Assembly: GCA_016124585.1 (NCBI GenBank)
Contig: WGNL01000028.1
Coordinates: 1-48,678, forward strand
Origin: Bacteroidota bacterium
GTDB taxonomy: Bacteria > Bacteroidota > Bacteroidia > Chitinophagales > Saprospiraceae
DNA length: 48,678 nt
Direction: 5' to 3'
Shown here: one piece after another, positions 42,488 to 48,678 of the stretch
Layout: the number at the start of each line of letters is the position of its first letter
How positions within the stretch are numbered: the stretch's first letter is position 1
Position numbers and translations under genes: made by a program
Notes under the pieces: model-generated
What the model was told of the DNA's origin: nothing
Database searches by the model: none
Seen by the model: the letters and a program-made list of their open reading frames with translations, nothing else

Positions 42488-43567
42488 TTAATTTACTAGT
42501 TGGTGCTGCATTTTTGCAATGGATGACGCAGGCACCAATGGCAGTACCACGATAAAAAATTGCTGCGTAACGATAACCTCTACCGCTTGTTTAGCCAGCA
42601 AGCGGTAACGATTCTTGATGTTTTCCAATCCAATTTTCGTGGAAGGCTGTTCTTGGTTTTTGGGCTGTAAATTATTCCGAACGATGAGCCTATCCTCTTT
42701 TTCCACAAAAACCTCGATGTGTAAAGGTTTTTGAGTTGAAACCACATTGTGTTTTATCGCATTCTCAAACAACATCTGTAGTGAAAGCGGCAGTATGAAT
42801 AACTGTTTGGCCTCTTCCGGCACATGGATGTTGATACGCAGGTTATCACCGAAGCGCTCGTTCAGCAAGCAATTGTAGGAGTCGAGGAATTCAAGTTCTT
42901 CCGCCAGCGTGGTCAGTTCCCGCTCCCGAATTTCAAGAATATAGCGGTATGCTTTCGAGAGTTTTTGCACAAAATTTTCGGCCTTGGCGGGGTCTTCCGG
43001 TATCAGATAGGCTAAAGTGTTTAAGCTGTTGAAAAGGAAATGCGGGTTAACCTGGTTCTTTAGGCTTTCAAGCTGGCTTTGCACGTTTTCTTTTGTCAGT
43101 CGCTCTTTTTCCACCAAAGTTTTACGGAGTTGGTGGTAAAACCCTGCTGTAACATAGATGGTAAGTACTAAGAAAGTAACCAGTAATGAACCGATGGTCA
43201 TGCCTATGTTATGCTGTAAATTATTGCCCACCTTGTTCGAAATGAGGGGATGCAGCAACGGGTCGAGGGCCGATTTTATGGCAAAAAACAGCACGAGTAC
43301 AACCAATGATTGGAACACCATCCGTTTTTTAAATTCTTGCGTCTTTGGAAACCGCTCCGCAAAAAACAATACCACCTGCCTGAAAACAAGCCAAAAAACC
43401 GAGGTGTAAACAAAGCCTATCCCATTGCATGCAGTAATAAAAAACCGGAGATCGTTCACCATGATATCACCAAACATCATGGCATTCATAATTAAAGTTA
43501 TAACAGGTATACCTATGATAACCAACCATTTATCGTCAAAACCAAATATTTCCTTTGCTTTTTTCAT
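42488..43567 (-). CDS. LytS-type sensor histidine kinase (His_kinase/HATPase)
   Basis: The 359-residue membrane kinase has four hydrophobic segments in the first 145 residues, a short coiled region, the phosphoacceptor motif NQVNPHFLFNSLN (H176) and an ATP-binding domain with ENAIKHNV and IGLENIKNRY. It senses an unknown signal at the membrane and pairs with the downstream LytTR regulator. It overlaps the upstream hydrolase gene by 4 bases (ATGA), so translation is coupled. Length is normal for the group. Confidence 0.92.
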   Translation of the reverse strand: MKKAKEIFGFDDKWLVIIGIPVITLIMNAMMFGDIMVNDLRFFITACNGIGFVYTSVFWLVFRQVVLFFAERFPKTQEFKKRMVFQSLVVLVLFFAIKSALDPLLHPLISNKVGNNLQHNIGMTIGSLLVTFLVLTIYVTAGFYHQLRKTLVEKERLTKENVQSQLESLKNQVNPHFLFNSLNTLAYLIPEDPAKAENFVQKLSKAYRYILEIRERELTTLAEELEFLDSYNCLLNERFGDNLRINIHVPEEAKQLFILPLSLQMLFENAIKHNVVSTQKPLHIEVFVEKEDRLIVRNNLQPKNQEQPSTKIGLENIKNRYRLLAKQAVEVIVTQQFFIVVLPLVPASSIAKMQHQLVN

Positions 43568-44442
43568 TGAACATTCACACTATCCGCATTGAGCATCTCG
43601 ACAATTTTTTGAATTACCAAAGCTTCTTTTGACCACATGATGAAATGGTCGTCGCCTTCTAGCATTTCTATCTTTAAGTCTCGACTATTTACCAGCATTT
43701 TCTTTGCAAATTCGGCATTTCCAGGCGCCACCAGCTTGTCCTTTGTTCCTTGCAATACTGTTACTGGACAAGTTATTTTTGGCCAAAGTGGCAGCATTTC
43801 CTCTAAATCTTTTTTCAATGGAATAATTTCTTGGTTGCTTACCCGAAACGCTCCTGGTGCCATCCACCGAAAAATCCACCAGTCCAGCGGGCGGGCCCAC
43901 CAATACTGAGGCTCCAACGCTGGGTCGATGGAGCCCGCAACGATGACAAGCCCATCCACCAAATCTGGAAAATCAATGGCTATCCGGCAAATGAGCGGGC
44001 CACCATAGCTATGTCCCACGAGAATGGTCTTTTTGCCTTGCACTCGATATTTTTCGAGCAAAGGCCGAAGCAGCGCTGACTGTTTTACCAGAGACCGTTC
44101 CGTTTTGCCAAAATCGGAATAACCAAAGCCAGGCCTATCCACCGCTACTAGCAGCGCTTGGCTGGTCAGGTTGGTATCGGCCAAGTAGTCAAGCATTGCA
44201 TCCGATGAGCCAGGCGAGCCATGTACCATCAGGACAAGCGGCTGCCCCACATCACCACTGTAAGTGTAATGAATGTGCCTTCCCTCTACCTCATAGCTTC
44301 CAAAGTTCACATCAGTTTGCCCTTTTTCAAGCAAATAAGCTCGCTGTTTGTCATCGTTTTTTCTAAACCTCATAAACTCGGAGTGGCAGGTGACAAACAA
44401 GACGCTGCACATTACGATGGCGATGGCATATCGTTTTTTCAT
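43564..44442 (-). CDS. Alpha/beta hydrolase lipoprotein
   Basis: From the MKKRYAIAIV start the protein has 292 residues and a lipoprotein signal with lipobox LFVTC (C19). The hydrolase core has the oxyanion HGSPGSS, nucleophile elbow GHSYGG (S145), and a C-terminal D in GTKDKL and H in GDDHFIMW. The frame opens 40 codons earlier, but that extension has no signal peptide. It is the first gene of the operon with the kinase (4-base overlap), the DUF2141 protein and the regulator. The substrate is unknown; an envelope ester or small molecule is possible. Confidence 0.87.
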   Translation of the reverse strand: MKKRYAIAIVMCSVLFVTCHSEFMRFRKNDDKQRAYLLEKGQTDVNFGSYEVEGRHIHYTYSGDVGQPLVLMVHGSPGSSDAMLDYLADTNLTSQALLVAVDRPGFGYSDFGKTERSLVKQSALLRPLLEKYRVQGKKTILVGHSYGGPLICRIAIDFPDLVDGLVIVAGSIDPALEPQYWWARPLDWWIFRWMAPGAFRVSNQEIIPLKKDLEEMLPLWPKITCPVTVLQGTKDKLVAPGNAEFAKKMLVNSRDLKIEMLEGDDHFIMWSKEALVIQKIVEMLNADSVNVQ

Positions 44443-44580
44443 CTTCAACATGAAAGTTTCTCCTGAAAACAAGGAGAATATGAAATGTTTGAAACCTCCG
44501 GCAAAATTGTCCAATAGGCTTGGCTTCGCCAATTGTTTCCCAATGAACTGCCCCAAAAGCAACTTGAATTGTAAAAACTA

Positions 44581-45105
44581 CTATGCTGGGCGCGGTGGCA
44601 ACGACTGCAACCCTTCCGCTTCCAAAGTCGTCAGTCCAAACTGCGTCAAATGGTGGACCACATGCTTAAATTGCATGAAAAGCCACTCATCATAGTTCAG
44701 CGGTCCGAAAACAACATGATTGGTGCGCATGCCGGGATTGGCAGCCATGAACGCATCGAACTCTGCCCATTTTTGCCAAAAAACTTCAATAGCTGCCTCA
44801 ATGCTGGGTGTGTTAAGAAGTGGCAATTCACCGTCGACAGGCATGTTCGGGTGCCTAAAATTTTGGCTAATTGAATAGTTTGAAAACACAAATTGCCGCA
44901 TGCGAGGCAGCTTTTCCTCGGGGGTTATCACCGTTACAGTCCATTTCCCCATAGCTCCGTCAATTACCCAAGCTAAGTGCTCTACCATGTGGTGAGGGGT
45001 CATTTTGCCCCAGAGTGGCTGCATATCAGGTGTTAGTTTTCGGAGTAAATTATCCAGCTTGTTTTCGAAAAAAGCGTTCGCATGGGCGAGTGTCAATTCT
45101 TGCAT
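44581..45105 (-). CDS. DinB/DUF1569-like four-helix protein
   Basis: From the MQELTLAHAN start the protein has 174 residues. MQPLWGKMTPHHMVEHLAW and a C-terminal FKHVVHHLTQFGL carry the scattered histidines of the DinB/YfiT-like fold, a metal-binding four-helix bundle. Homologues annotated as oxepin-CoA hydrolase-like or DUF1569 exist in Bacteroidota; the actual reaction here is uncertain. A minus-strand GACCTTTG at 45137-45144 would place transcription start between the two possible start codons, which favours 45105 over 45159. It is divergent from the GNAT gene. Confidence 0.75.
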   Translation of the reverse strand: MQELTLAHANAFFENKLDNLLRKLTPDMQPLWGKMTPHHMVEHLAWVIDGAMGKWTVTVITPEEKLPRMRQFVFSNYSISQNFRHPNMPVDGELPLLNTPSIEAAIEVFWQKWAEFDAFMAANPGMRTNHVVFGPLNYDEWLFMQFKHVVHHLTQFGLTTLEAEGLQSLPPRPA

Positions 45106-45188
45106 GTGCTTTGTATATTTTAGTGAACTTTGCGTGCAAAGGTCGACTTTGCCTTGCAAACTACTTACGAAGAAAATAAACCGTAGGG

Positions 45189-45722
45189 ATGAACGATTCG
45201 ATTAACAAACCCGGCAACTTGAATTTGGTTGCCGACAAATTTATACTTCGCCCTATCAAATCGGCTGATAACCAGCAAGTTGCCCACATCATTCGCACTG
45301 TGATGACGGAATTCGGCTGCGTCGGCGAAGGCTATTCCATCCTTGATACTGAGGTAGACGACATGTTCGGGACCTACAATAAAGAGCGCTCAGCATTCTT
45401 CGTAATCGAGCAAAAAGGAACGAGAGAAGTGCTTGGCTGTGGTGGTGTTGGGCCGCTAGTTGGCTGCAGTCCTGAAGTTTGCGAATTGAGAAAAATGTAT
45501 TTCCAGCCTGAACTTCGTGGATTAGGATTCGGCAAAAAAATGGTAGTTACCTGCCTCGAAAAAGCAAAGGAAATGGGTTACCACCACTGTTATTTGGAGA
45601 CCGTTGACCGGATGGCTCAAGCCAACAATTTGTACAAAAAGATGGATTTTGAAAAGATTGAAAGACCGATGGGGTCAACTGGGCATTGCAGTTGTGATGC
45701 ATGGTATGTCAAAGCGGTGTGA
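45189..45722 (+). CDS. GNAT-family N-acetyltransferase
   Basis: The 177-residue protein has FILRPIKSADNQQVAHIIR at the start, the CELRKMYFQPELRGLGFGKK acetyl-CoA loop (RGLGFG) and a C-terminal NNLYKKMDFEKIERP. Two cysteine residues near the end (GHCSCDAWY) recall the subgroup that ends in HxxCxxWY. The acceptor substrate is unknown. It is divergent from the DinB-like gene and ends 4 bases before the end of the convergent W-rich protein gene. Confidence 0.88.
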   Translation: MNDSINKPGNLNLVADKFILRPIKSADNQQVAHIIRTVMTEFGCVGEGYSILDTEVDDMFGTYNKERSAFFVIEQKGTREVLGCGGVGPLVGCSPEVCELRKMYFQPELRGLGFGKKMVVTCLEKAKEMGYHHCYLETVDRMAQANNLYKKMDFEKIERPMGSTGHCSCDAWYVKAV

Positions 45723-45726
45723 AACA

Positions 45727-46287
45727 TCACTGCTTAGGAGTACTGTTAAACATCACCACAAACATCAACATCACCTTCATTTCAAAGGAAACCTTATCGT
45801 CCAATTCGTCCACAATGACCCAGTCACGGGGGTCACGTTCGTAATTGGTGTACATAAAAAAATCGCCGTTGTTGGAATTACGGAGTAGCCAATTGTCCCA
45901 CTGGTTCGTCCATTTTGACTTTAAGGTGAGTGAGGTCGAACTGTCATAAACCCGCCATTCTTCGAACTGACCAGGCCAGACAGTCCGGGCGCTGACGATG
46001 GTGTTGTTGCCTCGTAGTTCCCATTCTTCAGGGTTGTCTTTCCATTTCATTTTGATGGTACCGTAGGAATCACCAATGCGATAATCCCACTCTGTGAAAT
46101 CGTCCTCCCGCAGTTGCCAAGTGATTTTCAAGGTGCCTTCATCCTCGTCGCCAGCATCGTTTTCAGCATAAAAACGCCATTCTATGAAGCTGTCGTCGTA
46201 ATAACTGGAGATGCCCGTGAGATACTGAGCCTTGGCAAACACAGCTATGAGTAGGAAAAAAGCAAGTGGTAATATTTTTTTCATCAA
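45727..46287 (-). CDS. Secreted protein of about six tryptophan-rich repeats
   Basis: The 186-residue protein has a signal peptide (about 1-20, ending VFAKAQ). It is then built from repeats of roughly 22-28 residues, each with a core such as FIEW, FTEW, PEEW, FEEW, WDNW or PRDW followed by a hydrophobic strand and a second W or Y. The repeats suggest a small beta-solenoid or propeller-like fold that may bind a ligand at the surface. No family was recognised. The last segment, EMKVMLMFVVMF, is hydrophobic and could be a membrane end. It converges with the GNAT gene. Confidence 0.7.
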   Translation of the reverse strand: MMKKILPLAFFLLIAVFAKAQYLTGISSYYDDSFIEWRFYAENDAGDEDEGTLKITWQLREDDFTEWDYRIGDSYGTIKMKWKDNPEEWELRGNNTIVSARTVWPGQFEEWRVYDSSTSLTLKSKWTNQWDNWLLRNSNNGDFFMYTNYERDPRDWVIVDELDDKVSFEMKVMLMFVVMFNSTPKQ

Positions 46288-46417
46288 AAGGATTTTCTGC
46301 TTTAGGTCAAACGTTTCGTATCAGTTGGCGGTATCATTGCTTCGCAATTTTGGATTTTTTTAGGATAAAAAGTTGAAATTGCCGCCAAAATCTGGGCAGC
46401 ACAGTTAAAATAACAAC

Positions 46418-46726
46418 ATGATAATTTACAATGTAACCGTAAAAATAGAACGCAGCATCCACAATGATTGGGTAGACTGGATGCGAAGTGTGCATATTCC
46501 AGAGGTGATGGCTACTGGTTTTTTCACAAAAAACCTCCTCCTGCGCTTGCTCGAACCACCCGCTGACGAAGAAGGAATTACCTATGCCGTCCAGTACACG
46601 TGCAACAGTATTGAGGCACTTCGTAGATACCAAGAGGAGGAAGCCCCTGCCCTTCAAGCCAAACATGCCGAACGCTACGACGGTAAGTTTTTCGCTTTTC
46701 GTACCATCTTGAAAGTTATGGAATAA
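46418..46726 (+). CDS. DUF4286-family protein
   Basis: The 102-residue protein matches the DUF4286 pattern: MIIYNVTVKIERSIHNDWVD, WMRSVHIPEVMATGFF, TYAVQYTC and LQAKHAERYDGKFFAFRT. These small alpha-beta proteins are widespread in Bacteroidota with no known function; the fold resembles ferredoxin-like dimers. The gene is a single unit. The longer antisense frame at 46334-46774 is its shadow. Confidence 0.88.
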   Translation: MIIYNVTVKIERSIHNDWVDWMRSVHIPEVMATGFFTKNLLLRLLEPPADEEGITYAVQYTCNSIEALRRYQEEEAPALQAKHAERYDGKFFAFRTILKVME

Positions 46727-46903
46727 AGGCCCCGCTAAGATTGGTTTACGAAACCCTTCGTCGTTCTTTTTCACTTTACTGCCGCTATTGGGGTTTACTC
46801 ATCTGTCCCTACTTTATTTTCATCGAATAAAATCCTTTGAGTCAAATATTCGGCCTTGCTTTGGAGTTCTTGCACCATTGTTTTCACCCGAAATATTTGA
46901 CTT

Positions 46904-48025
46904 ATGGACAAAATGAAAAAATTCTTCCTGTTCTGTTCCGGCGTTGACACGGCCATGTTGGAGCGCTGCCCTTCCGACATTAACAAGTACATGGGAATTG
47001 GCGCCACAGTTTTTTTCACGGGCGTATTGGCTTTTTTCTCGTCAGGTTATGCTTTGTACACCGTCTTCGATAGTTACTTGTTGGCCGCTGCCTTTGGCCT
47101 CGTTTGGGGTTTGATGATTTTCAACCTCGACCGCTACATTGTAATGAGTATGAAAAGTAACGGCAAATGGTGGCGGGATGCCCTTGTCGCTGCACCCAGG
47201 TTAGTACTGGCTGTATTGTTGGCACTTGTGATTTCAAAACCACTTGAATTGAAAATTTTTGAAAAAGAGATTAAAGCGGAACTTGTGACGATGGAGCAGG
47301 AGGTTTTCAAAAAACAGGAAGACCAGCTGAAAGCCCGCTTCCAAAGCCAGATTGACGAACAACAGCAAGGAATTGCAAAGCTGAAAAATGAAATTGCGGA
47401 AAAAACTGCTGTTCGAGACACCTTGGCTCGCATCGCCGTTCAAGAAGCTGACGGTACGGGCGGATCAGGTAAAAAGAATCTTGGGCCAATATATCGAGCC
47501 AAGAAAGCTGAGGCAGACAAGACACAATCCGAATTAGACAGTCTTGTAGCCCTTGCCATTCCGCTCATCAAGCAAAAGGAAAAAGCTGTCACGTCACTCG
47601 ATTCAACCGTTCAGGCAGAAATCGGCGCTTTAGTCCGCACCAGTTACAACGGCATGGCTGCCCGAATGGAAGCACTTTCTCGACTTTCCGAAGGTAGTAA
47701 AGCTATTTTTTACGCAAGTATTTTTATCATGCTACTTTTCGTGGCCATCGAAACGGCACCTATCATGGTGAAACTCATCTCCTACCGCAGCCCTTATGAT
47801 TACCTGCTGCATGAACACGAGCATGTGTTCCAAATGGCCAATTTGGAGAAAACTACATTGCTTGCTAATGAGGTTCATAATAAATTAATGTATGAATCTG
47901 ATACTGGTAAACATTTGACAAATGCCCGCATCGTATTGCAGAAGGAATTGATTGACCATAAATTCAAGGAAAAACTGGCAGACCTTAAGAATCGCCCATT
48001 CGATTGGAAAATTGGCGCAGTTTAA
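46904..48025 (+). CDS. DUF4407-family membrane protein
   Basis: The 373-residue protein begins with MDKMKKFFLFCSGVDTAMLE and YMGIGATVFFTGVLAFFSSG, the DUF4407 signature. Two or three helices lie in residues 30-115 (including FNLDRYIVMSMK), then a long coiled coil (about 125-235), then a C-terminal helix (about 262-286) and a cytoplasmic tail. The function is unknown; large coiled coils suggest an assembly or scaffolding role at the inner membrane. It is followed by a clear terminator, so it is a single transcription unit. The putative rRNA leader begins some 330 bases downstream. Confidence 0.88.
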   Translation: MDKMKKFFLFCSGVDTAMLERCPSDINKYMGIGATVFFTGVLAFFSSGYALYTVFDSYLLAAAFGLVWGLMIFNLDRYIVMSMKSNGKWWRDALVAAPRLVLAVLLALVISKPLELKIFEKEIKAELVTMEQEVFKKQEDQLKARFQSQIDEQQQGIAKLKNEIAEKTAVRDTLARIAVQEADGTGGSGKKNLGPIYRAKKAEADKTQSELDSLVALAIPLIKQKEKAVTSLDSTVQAEIGALVRTSYNGMAARMEALSRLSEGSKAIFYASIFIMLLFVAIETAPIMVKLISYRSPYDYLLHEHEHVFQMANLEKTTLLANEVHNKLMYESDTGKHLTNARIVLQKELIDHKFKEKLADLKNRPFDWKIGAV

Positions 48026-48049
48026 ATAATTCCTGCCTTTGACATGAAA

Positions 48050-48086
48050 CGCCACCTTGATTCACAATTGAGGTGGCGCTTCTTTT
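48050..48086 (+). terminator. Intrinsic terminator after the DUF4407 gene
   Basis: CGCCACCT (48050-48057) pairs with AGGTGGCG (48071-48078) around a 13-base loop that itself contains TGA/TTG-type complementarity. CTTCTTTTATA follows. Confidence 0.75.
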
Positions 48087-48132
48087 ATACCTAAAATCAT
48101 ATTGCCTTAATTATTATTTCACTTCGTAAAAC

Positions 48133-48324
48133 TTAATCGCATCTTTTGAGTAAAAGATAGTTAGCCTGATAATCATCAAATAAAGAGAATATGAGGCAAA
48201 TAAGGGCTAAAAAAATATCAATTGGCACTACCAAAATAATAGCCTTCACACAAATACCATTTAGGATAAAAACAAAACATAATTTGCTTTCAAGGCTGAT
48301 TTTTTGTTTTCCACCGTTCTCCAC
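48133..48324 (-). CDS. Possible 63-residue membrane peptide (weak)
   Basis: The frame encodes a short hydrophilic start (MENGGKQKISLESK), two hydrophobic stretches and a polar end. Codon use is not obviously unlike a gene, but AT-rich non-coding DNA often gives such hydrophobic frames. No promoter or recognisable homology supports it. Confidence 0.25.
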   Translation of the reverse strand: MENGGKQKISLESKLCFVFILNGICVKAIILVVPIDIFLALICLIFSLFDDYQANYLLLKRCD

Positions 48325-48356
48325 ACCTTCCTGTTTAAAAAAAAGATTAGTTTTTA

Positions 48357-48389
48357 TTTGGAAAAGTCTCGGCAGCGGTCATACATTTG
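48357..48389 (+). promoter_or_regulatory. Strong Bacteroidota promoter, probably of an rRNA operon
   Basis: A -33 element TTTG (48357-48360) and a -7 element TACATTTG (48382-48389) are separated by 21 bases, matching the Bacteroidota consensus better than any other promoter in the window. Upstream is an A/T-rich stretch with A-runs and T-runs that may act as an UP element. Transcription should start at about 48394. Confidence 0.75.
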
Positions 48390-48393
48390 CGCC

Positions 48394-48678
48394 CGCTTTC
48401 CGAATGAGGAAAAGCACAACAAAGCAAGGCTTAGCATTTAACCGCTAAACTGCTGTTTCAAAAAACACAAGAAATCATGTTTCTTCTAAAGCCGATAGTC
48501 CATTTATTATGTGGACAAGCATGAAGAAAGAAACATGCACGAGTTCATTGACACCGATGGAGGAAAGAACGAATAGGTAAGGAAAGAGGGGAGGAAAGAA
48601 GTTTGACGGACCAGTCAACGAGATAGAGTTGAGAAGGAAGAACATCTGTTGGTAAAAACATTGCCCCTTTTATGGGGC
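48394..48678 (+). other. Structured leader, probably upstream part of pre-16S rRNA (gene outside window)
   Basis: The region holds no open frame. CATGTTTCTT (48476-48485) and AAGAAACATG (48528-48537) form a perfect 10-base stem that encloses a second stem, GTCCA/TGGAC (48498-48516). GTTCATTGACA at 48543-48553 resembles a sequence commonly found shortly before 16S in Bacteroidota. The final GCCCC/GGGGC hairpin (48663-48678) is at the window edge. I infer a ribosomal RNA leader, with 16S starting within about 100-300 bases beyond the window. Confidence 0.6.

Noticed and set aside
46334-46774. Minus-strand 146-codon frame over the DUF4286 gene
   Set aside because: The plus-strand frame matches DUF4286 well; the reverse frame has no features of its own.

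Overview
The window is a piece of a Bacteroidota chromosome, most likely from the Saprospiria or a related environmental lineage. The evidence is a SusC/SusD pair, lipoproteins with short lipoboxes, several genes lacking a purine-rich ribosome binding site, and promoters of the Bacteroidota type (TAnnTTTG, sometimes only a few bases before the start codon). The class-level placement is inference. The phylum is well supported.

Layout. 1-139: right end of an IS1-family element whose insertion cut the 3' end of a seven-helix membrane protein gene (minus strand). 1-8.6 kb: PBP4-type carboxypeptidase, a MORN-repeat secreted protein, mfd, a TPR lipoprotein and an unknown gene. 8.7-12.9 kb: plus-strand housekeeping genes (NadR-like kinase, DCC protein, M48 peptidase, RCK potassium channel, DUF2306 protein, TonB-C protein), with clear terminators at 10.6 and 12.9 kb. 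12.9-18.7 kb: minus-strand SusD, SusC and pdxJ. 18.8-22.4 kb: CPBP protease, sodium:solute symporter and flavin reductase-like protein. 22.5-31.4 kb: an accessory stretch with an MntA/HepT toxin-antitoxin pair, an AT-rich PLD-like protein, unknown proteins, a 21-bp tandem repeat that reads as heptapeptides, an S41 protease, a class C beta-lactamase-like lipoprotein, a GNAT, and at least three copies of a dispersed intergenic repeat. 31.5-38.0 kb: an M16-like protein without the zinc motif, then mreB-mreC-mreD-mrdA followed by folA where rodA is usually found. 38.0-46.3 kb: mostly minus-strand membrane and signalling genes, including an operon of hydrolase, LytS-type kinase, DUF2141 protein and LytTR regulator. 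46.4-48.0 kb: DUF4286 and DUF4407 proteins. 48.35 kb to the end: a very good Bacteroidota promoter and a structured leader that looks like the start of an rRNA operon, whose 16S gene would lie just outside the window.

The most unusual signal is a class of intergenic spacer. At least four spacers between co-directional genes (about 961-1039, 19723-19796, 21354-21501, 34062-34144) consist of degenerate 7-9-base tandem units arranged as two inverted arms, so that each can fold into a long hairpin. The unit differs from locus to locus while the architecture is kept. A decayed copy lies before mrdA, and one-armed arrays lie upstream of the TPR lipoprotein gene and inside mfd. I know of short tandem heptamer repeats in cyanobacteria, but not of this two-armed, locus-private form in Bacteroidota. 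Whether it is undescribed needs a genome-wide search.
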